Shown here one piece after another: positions 33,701 through 40,830 of a stretch of DNA of 64,000 nucleotides. This stretch comes from Nitrospira sp. (GTDB lineage Bacteria; Nitrospirota; Nitrospiria; Nitrospirales; Nitrospiraceae), in assembly GCA_024998645.1 (NCBI GenBank), contig JACOEJ010000001.1, positions 1 to 64,000 on the forward strand. Reading direction: 5' to 3'. Below the pieces are notes generated by a model. That model made no database searches. It saw only the letters and a list, made by a program, of their open reading frames with translations, and was not told the origin of the DNA. Made by a program: the position numbers and the translations under genes. Position 1 is the stretch's first letter. Every line of letters starts with the position of its first letter.

Positions 33701-34987
33701 ATCCGATCGAACGGCGAGTCTGTGCCACTCACGGACCCTCGGGTGAAGATCTACTATCCGAACTTCTCCCCCTATCACACCAGATCCCTGGCCTTGGCGA
33801 CCGGCTGGCTCGGACTCCATCCTGGTCAGGTCATTCCACTGGACAGAGCCCAACTCGATAAGGGCCTGCAGCATACCTCCGGCCGAGAATGTCTCCCCTT
33901 GCCGATCTGCATCGGCCAACTGCTCCAGATCCATGAGCAACGCCAGCCCGGAGAAATCTCGGGATTCCATATGGTGCAGGGGGGCGCCCCCTGCGTCACC
34001 GATGCCTACATGGGATACTTTGAGCGGTTCATCGCCGAACAACGGCTGACCGACCTCTTCCTCTTCAGTCCCCAGCCGGAGAACGACTACCTCGGCTTCG
34101 GAAAAATTGTCCTGGCCCAGCATCTGTCGCTGGCGGTCATCCTCGCGGACATTCTGGTGGAGATCGAGCATGTCCTCCGGGTCGTGGGGCAAGCAGGTGC
34201 GCTCGATCAACTGCGGACAGAATGGGAGCGGTTCGCCAGGGAGACCAACTCGCTCGAAGAATTCCAAGCTACGCTGCCCACATTCGTCGAACGACTGGCG
34301 CAGCTGCCGCGCACCAAAGATCCCCGTACCTGCCCGCGCGTCGTCGTAGCCGGTGACTTCTTTACCCGCTTCAGTTCGTTTTTCATGGATGGCGTGCGCG
34401 ACCTCTATGCCGCACGAGGCATCATCCTCAAGCCGGTCGACCTGAGCGAGTTGTTTCTCTATATCGCCTATCATCCCATGGCGGAAACCGCCGGTACCTG
34501 GGGCATGAAACCGGGCGGCATGGCCCTGGCCAAAGCCTGCACGAGGATGTTTGAGCCGGAAGGGAAAGAATATATTCACCAGTGGATGGCCTACCAGACT
34601 TTGCAGCATGAGGAGGAACATTACCGAACGCTCTTCCGCGAGACTGGTCTGCTGGTGGCCGCTCCCAATGCAGTCGCCTCCATTTTCGAGAAAGGCGCCG
34701 AACATGTTTCGCCCGCCATTTATGGCGAACTACTCCCGACGGTGGGCAAGGGGCTCGAAGCGGCCCATGAGGGGTACGACGGCATGCTCGTCATCGGGCC
34801 GTTCAATTGCCTCCCCTACCGAATTTCAGAGGCTATTCTCAAACCGCTCAGCATCCAACAAGGCATGCCCATTCTCACCTACGAGAGCGACGGCTACGCC
34901 GTCTCCCCGTCGGTACTCCGGCAGGTAGACGTACACATCCAACAGGTGCTTGAACATGCGGCCAGAAACCATGTGACGCCAGCATGA
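30734..34987 (+). CDS. Giant BadF/HgdC-type acyl-CoA dehydratase activase-like protein
   Basis: The start is the ATG at 30734 (MSYIGINIGALTVKVTALRD) behind GGAGGAAC, 1417 residues. Two ASKHA ATPase modules of the BadF/BadG/HgdC family come first (about 1-270 and 285-560), each with the P-loop-like DxGxxTxK/A and a Cys in the linker of the family's 4Fe-4S site (NKCAAGSGEFF; NNACSAGTGSFLEE). The second module is canonical: VLGVDAGSTTTKAILLD, FEIGGQDSKYI. Next come a Cys-rich part (CGACKMYCSIDRF), a DUF2229 section from about 670 (IGIPRALTTHSLFPLYSTFF), and an HgdB-like dehydratase-type section to the end. This all-in-one layout is known in many anaerobes and in Nitrospira, but its reaction is unproven. 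VOC gene 37 bases downstream. Confidence 0.87.
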   Translation: MSYIGINIGALTVKVTALRDNARSATVLAHQGRPLEILYEVLARPEFADAEYFGVSGQLGHISEVAAVQRALREVNGTFDAVASLGGESFLVYLLLDGRITNVVSHNKCAAGSGEFFVQQIGRMGLGMEEAIQRSFSGKVVPLASRCSVHCKSDITHKLNRNEATPEDILHTLHDSMSNKVIALLEKGPHELKRVLLIGGVTRNEAMLASLRAKLPSTEFVVLPESAWFEAWGTALLVRDSPSEISPKIAAQPGLGRLPPLHLYGERVQVIAAPPHQAPPEGPLVLGVDAGSTTTKAILLDPSTHAVVASYYGRTKGNPVAATRECLQALIQQVGNRPIGLIGTTGSARELAGAYLGTEHVYNEISAHAAGATHFDPEVDTIFEIGGQDSKYIYLRNGVPIDYAMNNACSAGTGSFLEESAHSDLGITVSDIADLALAAPSPVHFKATCAAFINSDIRLAQQQGHPRDNIIAGLVYAIAGNYLNRVKGPRYVGKKIFLQGGVALNRAVGYAFAHSVGRQVVIPPSPELLGALGVGLLAVKRSDAMPGHTVDLLTLGAPEMKLVGRFTCGACKMYCSIDRFEVAGRRFPFGGRCSLYENVWKRKARITAAQDLVEKRAEVLFQVTPTRPAATPKPERVERTHWGVGPAYESAKAFVRESLGRSNGNAVASGTRIGIPRALTTHSLFPLYSTFFSRLGMEVVLSDVDPRGDLSSQSGFCFPAQIAHGAVLDLVKKDVGLIFMPHVVRMPHPNQCKDSYLCPITQAGPYFLAKAFPDRRLLSPVLEFINGYETCTAMVDMAVAELGIGREVATGAWAAAVQAQTEAERTLRDLGKRVLDDAIATGKPAILLAGHSYNAFTPEASQSVGKKLSSMGIAVIPADCLLSSGEGPTSWHFANQILNAVGIAKQHPNLFLLSVSNFSCTIDAFTHSMLASEMGSKPYLVLEIDAHTADAGVQTRLEAFLDIIHNYRDVQSVGASPFVPCRLVSGGRVIRSNGESVPLTDPRVKIYYPNFSPYHTRSLALATGWLGLHPGQVIPLDRAQLDKGLQHTSGRECLPLPICIGQLLQIHEQRQPGEISGFHMVQGGAPCVTDAYMGYFERFIAEQRLTDLFLFSPQPENDYLGFGKIVLAQHLSLAVILADILVEIEHVLRVVGQAGALDQLRTEWERFARETNSLEEFQATLPTFVERLAQLPRTKDPRTCPRVVVAGDFFTRFSSFFMDGVRDLYAARGIILKPVDLSELFLYIAYHPMAETAGTWGMKPGGMALAKACTRMFEPEGKEYIHQWMAYQTLQHEEEHYRTLFRETGLLVAAPNAVASIFEKGAEHVSPAIYGELLPTVGKGLEAAHEGYDGMLVIGPFNCLPYRISEAILKPLSIQQGMPILTYESDGYAVSPSVLRQVDVHIQQVLEHAARNHVTPA

Positions 34988-35024
34988 TACGCAACTGGAT
35001 CAATTTCACCGGAGACATTTGCCC

Positions 35025-35378
35025 ATGATCACCTCAATCGCTTTCACTGTCTACCCGGTCTCGAACATGGAGCGGGCCAGAGCCTTCTATCAACACGTGC
35101 TCGGATTGCATGTGAGTTACAACTATCAGGACGTGTGGGTGGAATATGATCTTGGTGGTTCAACCTTCGCCATCACCACGACGGACATGGGCCATACGCC
35201 TGGTACAAAAGGCGCTGTCGTGGCGTTTGAGGTATCAGATCTCGATGCCTTTGTGCAGAAGATGAAGGAGCGGGCAGTCTCCTTTGTCACAGAAACGTTC
35301 GACACGCCGGTCTGCCGCATGGCGGTGATCGAGGATCCGGACGGTAATCACATCACGATTCACAAACGACATCAGTAA
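35025..35378 (+). CDS. VOC (glyoxalase/bleomycin resistance)-family protein
   Basis: The start is the ATG at 35025 (MITSIAFTVYPVSNMERARA) after GGAG, 117 residues. It is a single VOC fold: FTVYPVSNMERARAFYQHVL (first beta-alpha-beta), then DLGGSTFAITTTD, and MAVIEDPDGNHITIHKR at the end, where Glu-Asp-Pro-Asp-Gly-Asn is the family metal-side motif. VOC proteins include lyases, dioxygenases and binding proteins; substrate unknown. It follows the activase gene closely and may share its transcript. Confidence 0.9.
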   Translation: MITSIAFTVYPVSNMERARAFYQHVLGLHVSYNYQDVWVEYDLGGSTFAITTTDMGHTPGTKGAVVAFEVSDLDAFVQKMKERAVSFVTETFDTPVCRMAVIEDPDGNHITIHKRHQ

Positions 35379-35390
35379 GGGCGCTGCAGA

Positions 35391-36380
35391 CTAGCCCAGT
35401 GCGATCACCCCTACCCGGCCCTCGACATCCATCGCGGTTCCGAAGGCCTTGCACTTGGCCTGCATCGTTCGTTTGAGAAACTGCCACTCCCGCTCATTCG
35501 CCTGACGAACCCCGAAATTCTCGATCCGGACCGGATACAGCCGGATCTGTCCTATGCGGCCCTTCTCAACTTCCAGCATGAACAGAAACGAGAGATCGTT
35601 GCGTTCATCCTGATCGACCGCATAGTCGTCCACAAAATCGCCGGCCGAATAGAGAATGGCCTTCCCCTTATAGCGTTCGATTCCCTGCGGAGTATGGTTG
35701 GAATGGCCCCAGTAGAAATCCGCCCCCATGTCGAGAAGATCGCGGGCCAGCGCCTGGATCGCTCGTGACGGCGCGCCCCAGTTGGGACCCACATGAGCGC
35801 TGACAATCACCAGGTCCGCTTGCCGCCTGGCCGAGGACAGCACCTGGGCCAGGCGTGATCGGTAGGGCTCCATCAACCCGCGGTCGTGATAGGCCACGTG
35901 ATTGACACCGGGCCTCGTGCCGGCCGCTTCCCAGTCCGGCTCATTGTCCGTGAGAGCCACCACCGCAATTCGGTGCTGCGGCAATCCAAACAGGGCCGGA
36001 TAGAGCGCATCCTGCAATGTCGCACCGGCGCCGGCTCGCTTGATCCCCGACCGGTCGAGCAGGGCCAGACAGTCCAGCAGCGCGTCGGCTCCGAAATCCA
36101 GAACGTGATTATTTGCCAACGTCACGCCATCGATCCTGGCCGCTCGGAGAAATTCCAACGCGCGGGGATGGGCCCGGAAGTGAAAGGCCTTGGTCGCCGG
36201 ATGCCACGCATCTCCCAGACTGCTGATGACACATTCCAGATTGATGAGCCGGCAATCGGCAGCCAGCATGACCGGAAGGACGTCACCCCACAGAGCTTCC
36301 GGGCGCAGGGACCGGTTCTGGATGACAGACTGATCCACCATCCGTCCCAGCATCACATCGCCGGTCAACGCGATCTGCAT
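35391..36380 (-). CDS. CapA-family metallophosphoesterase-like protein
   Basis: The start is the ATG at 36380 (MQIALTGDVMLGRMV) with a GTG one codon earlier, 329 residues. CapA (PGA_cap) proteins belong to the calcineurin-like fold and act in poly-gamma-glutamate or other capsule synthesis. Metal-ligand motifs in order: TGDVMLGR, NLECVISS, LANNHVLDFG, VIVSAHVGPNWG and WGHSNHTPQGIE. The protein lacks a signal or membrane anchor, unlike classical CapA, so it is likely cytoplasmic. It is the last gene of a four-gene minus unit after the PH-domain gene (18-base gap). Confidence 0.9.
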   Translation of the reverse strand: MQIALTGDVMLGRMVDQSVIQNRSLRPEALWGDVLPVMLAADCRLINLECVISSLGDAWHPATKAFHFRAHPRALEFLRAARIDGVTLANNHVLDFGADALLDCLALLDRSGIKRAGAGATLQDALYPALFGLPQHRIAVVALTDNEPDWEAAGTRPGVNHVAYHDRGLMEPYRSRLAQVLSSARRQADLVIVSAHVGPNWGAPSRAIQALARDLLDMGADFYWGHSNHTPQGIERYKGKAILYSAGDFVDDYAVDQDERNDLSFLFMLEVEKGRIGQIRLYPVRIENFGVRQANEREWQFLKRTMQAKCKAFGTAMDVEGRVGVIALG

Positions 36381-36398
36381 CACCCGCCGCTCCGTCCG

Positions 36399-36887
36399 TC
36401 AGGAGTTCTCCCGATGGTGGTTCGCTGCCCGTTTGTGTCTCCAGGCCACGGTTTCGATACGAAGCTTCACATCCTCCGGATAGCGCACGCCGCGCATCGA
36501 TAGCACCCGGTCGCCGTGTCGAGCATAGACAAGCACCGTACCGATCCCAAAGAAATCCGCAATCACCCCTTGCTGCACGGTCACGCTTTCCATGTCGCGC
36601 AGAGGCATTGATTCAATCTCACGTCCGGTATAGCCATTCCGCACCGAAATCTGATCCCTGGTCAGATCATAGTGCGCCCACTGTCGCAGGATCGCGGCAC
36701 AGGCCAGCAGGACCACGCTCCCCAACATCCATATCTGCCAACCAGCCACGCCAAATCTGAACAACAGCGCACCCCGCAGCACGGAAATCGCGCTCACAAA
36801 ATAGAGCCAACTAAACTGTGACCAGGAGGGAAAGCCTCCCCAGACTACCGGCTGCTCCTCCGGCTTATTGACCGCCCGTAATGTCAT
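36399..36887 (-). CDS. Bacterial PH-domain membrane protein
   Basis: The start is the ATG at 36887 (MTLRAVNKPEEQPVVWGGFP), 162 residues. Two membrane helices (about 27-45 and 52-70) precede a bPH2-type domain: HYDLTRDQISVRNGYTGREI, then PLRDMESVTVQQGVIADFFG and GTVLVYARHG. Such YdbS/YdbT-like proteins are membrane proteins of unclear role. A long N-terminal extension in the frame is not supported. It sits between the diaminopimelate dehydrogenase-like gene (80 bases upstream) and capA. Confidence 0.8.
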   Translation of the reverse strand: MTLRAVNKPEEQPVVWGGFPSWSQFSWLYFVSAISVLRGALLFRFGVAGWQIWMLGSVVLLACAAILRQWAHYDLTRDQISVRNGYTGREIESMPLRDMESVTVQQGVIADFFGIGTVLVYARHGDRVLSMRGVRYPEDVKLRIETVAWRHKRAANHHRENS

Positions 36888-36967
36888 CACCGGAAGATCC
36901 CCCCTCCAAGATCGCAGATGGTCGCGGAACACTTTGCAGTGGCTGTGCGAGTGGCCCCCCTCCGTTC

Positions 36968-37876
36968 TTACAACCACTCCCGTTGCGCCTTTTCCGCCCG
37001 TTCACCCCACAGCGCAGTGAGCGAAACCTCCGGAAGCACATAAGCTCCCGCTTCAAGCTGCGGGATCGCGCGAGCGGCTGCGAGCATGACCTGCGCCGTG
37101 AGCACGGTGTCATCAAAGCGCGCTTCCAGCAGCAGATGCTGGTGTCCGAATCGTCCCGGAGGCCCCCGCCGATCGAGCACCACTCCCCGACCCTCTTCTT
37201 CCAACTCCGCAAGACTCTCGACGGGAAACACCTGCGTGTCCTCTCCGAGAAAAAGCGGATCGGCACGGATGGCATGCGCGATCTTGTCCGGATCCGCTCC
37301 CTTCTGCAGTTCGACATATACGTACCGCTGCAGACTCCGATCCGGGGCTCGCACTTCCGCACAGAGCGCATCCTTTACCCCGACCACGGTTCGAGCCATC
37401 GCCATATGGCGAAGGCTGATGCCTGTGTGGTGCCGCGTCTCGGTGGCTCCTCCTGGCGTCAGCAAGGCAAACCACGAGCGGAACACCGACAGCGCGCCGG
37501 GATCCCAACCCGCCCCCACAATGGCCGCTGCCCGATGATGAACAGCCGCCTTGTGGATTACTTGCTTGTGGGCCTCGAGCGCCTCTCCGTGCAGCAGCAC
37601 ACAGTCCACGATCGGAATGCCATGCTGAAGAATCTGAGCGGCAATTTCCGCGACGGCGTTCGTCGGCACGCAGAGGAGCGCGGCATCGAGATCCCTCGCC
37701 TGTCCGAAGTGGGTGATGACGGGAACGGACCGCAGCGTCTCCGGCAGCTTTCCCGACGCGCTGACAGCCCGCCGCACGATAGCGGCCAGACTAAGGTCGT
37801 GGCTCTGAGAAATGAGTTCCGCGCAGATCTGTCCGACCCTGCCGAATCCCACAACCGCGAGGCGCAATGGCTTCAT
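36968..37876 (-). CDS. meso-Diaminopimelate dehydrogenase-like protein
   Basis: DAP dehydrogenase converts tetrahydrodipicolinate to meso-diaminopimelate with NADPH and ammonia, a shortcut to lysine and cell wall. The start is the ATG at 37876 (MKPLRLAVVGFGRVGQICAE), after GGAGGG, 302 residues, near family length. Other matches: LLCVPTNAVAEIAAQIL, DCVLLHGEALEAHKQVI, AAIVGAGWDPGALSVFRSWF (the W-D-P-G motif), VGVKDALCAEV and a conserved C-terminal HQHLLLEARFDDTVLTAQVM. Replacement of the usual Asp by Cys in VDCVLLHGE is notable. It follows the nitroreductase gene by 16 bases. Confidence 0.87.
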   Translation of the reverse strand: MKPLRLAVVGFGRVGQICAELISQSHDLSLAAIVRRAVSASGKLPETLRSVPVITHFGQARDLDAALLCVPTNAVAEIAAQILQHGIPIVDCVLLHGEALEAHKQVIHKAAVHHRAAAIVGAGWDPGALSVFRSWFALLTPGGATETRHHTGISLRHMAMARTVVGVKDALCAEVRAPDRSLQRYVYVELQKGADPDKIAHAIRADPLFLGEDTQVFPVESLAELEEEGRGVVLDRRGPPGRFGHQHLLLEARFDDTVLTAQVMLAAARAIPQLEAGAYVLPEVSLTALWGERAEKAQREWL

Positions 37877-37892
37877 GGATGACACAACCCTC

Positions 37893-38453
37893 CTACTGCC
37901 AGAGAAGAATTTCCGGCGCCCGCCGTGGAACCGGCGGCGTCTCGCCGCTCGGATAACCCAGCACAACAGGGAACACCGGCACATAGACATCGGGGATGCC
38001 GAGACTGCGTTTGATCCTGGCCTGGCTCAACCAGAGTCGCGCAAATCCGATGGGGCAGGTCCCCAAGCCCATCGAGCAGGCGGCGAGCATCAGATTCTGC
38101 GCAGCCAGGGAACAATCTTCCGCCCCGTTATGCGTGTCAGGCCTCGCACAGATAATGATGAGCGTTCCCGCTCGATGGAAGACGTCATAGTCGGGACTCG
38201 AGAGCATCTTGCGATACTTCGCCATCGGGGAATCCGGCTTGAGACGCTTGAGCATATGGGTCTTGATGCGCTCAGACCAGGATGCGAGTTTCCGCGGCTC
38301 CTGAATCACGGCAAACGCCCAGGGCTGCTCGTTCATCGAGCTGGGAGCATGGGTCGCAGCTTTGATCAGCGCTTCGACGGTCGCTTTATCGACCGGTTGG
38401 TCGGTATAAGCGCGCACGGAACGGCGCCGGTATATGGCTTCCATCACATCCAT
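37893..38453 (-). CDS. Nitroreductase-family FMN protein
   Basis: This 186-residue protein is homologous to NfsB/BluB-type nitroreductases. N-terminal RRRSVRAYTDQPVDKATVEA and then KAATHAPSSMNEQPWAF carry the FMN phosphate contacts; ICARPDTHNGAEDCSLAAQN and MGLGTCPIGF form the dimer/FMN part. Substrates range from nitro compounds to flavins; none can be assigned. It heads the minus unit nitroreductase, DAP dehydrogenase-like, PH-domain and capA. Confidence 0.92.
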   Translation of the reverse strand: MDVMEAIYRRRSVRAYTDQPVDKATVEALIKAATHAPSSMNEQPWAFAVIQEPRKLASWSERIKTHMLKRLKPDSPMAKYRKMLSSPDYDVFHRAGTLIIICARPDTHNGAEDCSLAAQNLMLAACSMGLGTCPIGFARLWLSQARIKRSLGIPDVYVPVFPVVLGYPSGETPPVPRRAPEILLWQ

Positions 38454-38919
38454 CGTATCGATCCTTGTTTACGCGATGAGAGCAGCGATACGGAAACGCG
38501 CACTGCGCCTTTCCCCCGGTGAGACGGAAACTGCCCTTCACAGTACTCATGCAATGAGCAATCGCAATGCCGGACCCTGCCGATTCGCATCCTTTTCTCT
38601 CAAAGCTCCCATGGCAGAATAATCACAACGAAATCGTCTCTTTCCGGAGAGACTCTCACATCAGCCGCGAGGGGTGATGCGTGCCACTCTCAGAGAATCT
38701 CAGCGACTTTTCGCCACAGTAAGGACAGCACATCTGTTGCGGATCTCCTCAAAACAGCCGCAGCACCCTTTGCTGAGCTCAATTTCACGCTGGTTTCTCG
38801 CCAACTGAATAGCGGGTCGATGCTGAGGTACTATGGCCCCGTTCTTGCCTTGGCTTCACAATATCAATGACGACAAACCATTGAGTCGGCATTCCGCCTA
38901 GAGAAGGAAAGGCTCAGCT
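38454..38919. other. Intergenic stretch with a Cys-rich mini-frame
   Basis: Between divergent units. On the minus strand a 25-residue frame (38656-38733) starts MCCPYCGEKSLRFSESG, a zinc-ribbon half, after GAGGAGATC. In a neighbouring frame just upstream lies LSKGCCGCFEEIRNRC, so a single frameshift would join two C-x2-C pairs. This is either a decayed zinc-ribbon gene or coincidence. Confidence 0.3.
38656..38733 (-). pseudogene. Possible decayed zinc-ribbon mini-gene
   Basis: The frame MCCPYCGEKS... continues from a frame one base off that contains CCGCFEEIRN. Together they would give two cysteine pairs about 17 residues apart. GAGGAG lies upstream. The unit is too short to score further, and may be noise. 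Confidence 0.2.
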
Positions 38920-39258
38920 ATGAGAACAATGCTATGTTCGCTGTGTCTGGTATGTGCCGTTGGACTCATGCCCCTCGCGACCCCATTTCCAACCATCGCA
39001 GCAGAGACCCTCCAGCGAACGGTGCGAGGCACCGTGATCGCCACCAATACTGCTGTCGATCCTCAGACCATCGTCATGAACGTGATCCTGCCGAACAAGG
39101 AGACGTTGATCGTGGGAGCCCGCGTGCCGGCTGACACCCGGATCACACGAGGCTCGCGGGCGACCCGATTGGCCGACCTGAAGGCGGGAGAAGCGGCCGA
39201 GTTGACCTACCTGAAATCGCCGGATGGTTTGATTGCACGATCCCTACACGTTCGATAA
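38920..39258 (+). CDS. Small exported beta-rich protein, function unknown
   Basis: This 112-residue protein has a cleavable signal peptide ending near TIAAET. The mature part, LQRTVRGTVIATNTAVDPQT, then VPADTRITRGSRATRLADLK and AGEAAELTYLKSPDGLIARS, resembles the repeat of DUF5666-type beta-barrel modules (xGTVxAxxxxxxTIxV, TxIxxGxxxxxxxDLKxGxxVxVxY). These are periplasmic folds of unknown role. It precedes the Pal-like gene by 13 bases and opens a run of plus-strand genes. Confidence 0.75.
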   Translation: MRTMLCSLCLVCAVGLMPLATPFPTIAAETLQRTVRGTVIATNTAVDPQTIVMNVILPNKETLIVGARVPADTRITRGSRATRLADLKAGEAAELTYLKSPDGLIARSLHVR

Positions 39259-39271
39259 CCAAGGAGCGCCC

Positions 39272-39979
39272 ATGCCGACCCGGTGCCATCTGTCCTCATT
39301 CCGTTTTTGCCTCTGCCTGCTTATTGTGGCGATCCTGTCCGGCTGTTCCAGCCGCAAAATCGTCACGGCGGTCGAAGACCAGAGCACCATCCAAAGGGCG
39401 GCAACAGAAACTCCGGCGCCTGTGGCCGCCGCCACGGTCTCTCCGCAGATCCCGCCTGAGCCGCCGAAAGCCGAACCAGCGGCTCCGGTTGAGCCGGCGC
39501 CAGTCCAACCGGAACCGGTCAGGATTGAAAAGATTATGCCCCCGCCTGTCGTGGAAGAAGCACGGCGCATGGAACAGCCTCCCGCACCCACACCCACTCC
39601 AGCACCAGCACTGTCGTCTCAACCAACCGTACGCCCGGCTCAGCCGGTGACCGAACTGTCCGACATATTTTTCGATTTCGATCGGTTTACCGTTCGGGGT
39701 GACGCGCAACCGGTGCTTGAAGCCGACGCCGGCATCCTCAAGTTGCAACCTGATCAACAGATCGTCATTGAAGGCCACTGCGATGAGCGAGGAACGAGCG
39801 CTTACAACCTTGTGCTGGGAGAACGCCGTGCTCAGTCGGCGAAACACTATCTCCAGGTCCTGGGGGTTCCGGCCTCACAGATTCGAATCACCAGCTATGG
39901 GAAAGAACGTCCCTTTTGCACGGAGCACAGTGAGGACTGCTGGCAGTCGAATCGACGGGCTCACTTCAGGCGCCCGTGA
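39272..39979 (+). CDS. OmpA/Pal-type peptidoglycan-binding lipoprotein
   Basis: The start is the ATG at 39272 (MPTRCHLSSFRFCLCLLIVA) with AAGGAG 6 bases before, 235 residues. Lipobox ILSGC, then a long Pro/Ala/Glu-rich linker (about 45-125; PPEPPKAEPAAPVEPAPVQP) that can span the periplasm. The OmpA domain follows: DIFFDFDRFTVRGDAQPVLE, VIEGHCDERGTSAYNLVLGE (peptidoglycan-binding), RRAQSAKHYLQVLGV, ITSYGKERPFC. The final RRAHFRRP is the usual Pal ending. Pal ties the outer membrane to peptidoglycan via Tol. Two cysteines near the end flank an unusual short insert (CTEHSEDC). Confidence 0.9.
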   Translation: MPTRCHLSSFRFCLCLLIVAILSGCSSRKIVTAVEDQSTIQRAATETPAPVAAATVSPQIPPEPPKAEPAAPVEPAPVQPEPVRIEKIMPPPVVEEARRMEQPPAPTPTPAPALSSQPTVRPAQPVTELSDIFFDFDRFTVRGDAQPVLEADAGILKLQPDQQIVIEGHCDERGTSAYNLVLGERRAQSAKHYLQVLGVPASQIRITSYGKERPFCTEHSEDCWQSNRRAHFRRP

Positions 39980-40053
39980 TAAGGCCGACGAAGGAAGTTC
40001 CGATGCCGTCGGGAACGCACGGGTTCTAACCGTTTGACTCCATGGAGGGTCCT

Positions 40054-40677
40054 GTGAAGCAAGCAATCGCGCAGTGCATTGGATTGATCGGGCTCTTGGC
40101 AATGGTCGGGTGTGCCGGCACCGGCGAGGTGATTCCGCTGCAACTTCATCCGGTCCCAGCCGGTGCCGAAAAGATATCGACACAAGCCCCACCCTTGCGG
40201 GTGGCGATCGGGTCTTTGGACGATGGTCGGAGCCACCACACAGGTCTTGGACTGAGGACCCACCTCTGGGGAGGGGTCAGTTACTTTGATGTGCCTGGAG
40301 GCAAACCCACCGACGCCGTGGCCCAGGCACTGACCGACTACCTGGCAGCCAAGGGCTGGCAGGTCCTCAAACCTGGAAGCAGGGAAACAGCGGATGTCGT
40401 CTTGGCAGGTAAGATTCAGCAGCTCTTCGTCCACGCCAAGAGCCGGGTCGGCTTCACGGAAATGACAACTGCGACCAGGCTCGCCCTTCAGGCCACAAAT
40501 GCGGCCGATGGAAGCGTCGTGCGCCTGACCTTGAACGGCAGCGGAGCTGATGACGTTTTCTGGTTTGACCCTGAGGACATGCAGAGCCTGCTCAACGATG
40601 TCCTCACCGACAGTTTCGCGAAGCTGACACAGGACACCACGGTTGAGAACAGGATGCTCCGGCTGAAAAATCCATGA
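40054..40677 (+). CDS. YajG-like lipoprotein
   Basis: The start is the GTG at 40054 (read as Met, then KQAIAQCIGL) with GGAGGG just upstream; the ATG at 40042 would place the ribosome site inside the gene. The 207-residue lipoprotein (lipobox AMVGC) has RVAIGSLDDGRSHHTGLGLR and ALTDYLAAKGWQVLKPG, resembling the beginning of the YajG family, with VFWFDPEDMQSLLNDVLTDS near the end. The family is an outer-membrane lipoprotein of unknown function. It is 74 bases after the Pal-type gene. Confidence 0.65.
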   Translation: MKQAIAQCIGLIGLLAMVGCAGTGEVIPLQLHPVPAGAEKISTQAPPLRVAIGSLDDGRSHHTGLGLRTHLWGGVSYFDVPGGKPTDAVAQALTDYLAAKGWQVLKPGSRETADVVLAGKIQQLFVHAKSRVGFTEMTTATRLALQATNAADGSVVRLTLNGSGADDVFWFDPEDMQSLLNDVLTDSFAKLTQDTTVENRMLRLKNP

Positions 40678-40830
40678 ACAGACGAGTCCCCATGCGTCAT
40701 CTGCGCCGAAGGCGATCGATATGCACCGGGGCCACATTGGTTTCTGAAGCAGTCCCGCATCGCGAGTGTTGAGCCTTGAGGAAGAGGCACAGCACTCGGA
40801 ATCCTCCACTCCGAAATCGCGGAAACGTCT

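Noticed and set aside
33380-34705. 441-codon open frame antisense to the BadF-type gene
   Set aside because: Opposite strand of a clearly coding GC-rich gene, with no ribosome site and no recognisable protein features.
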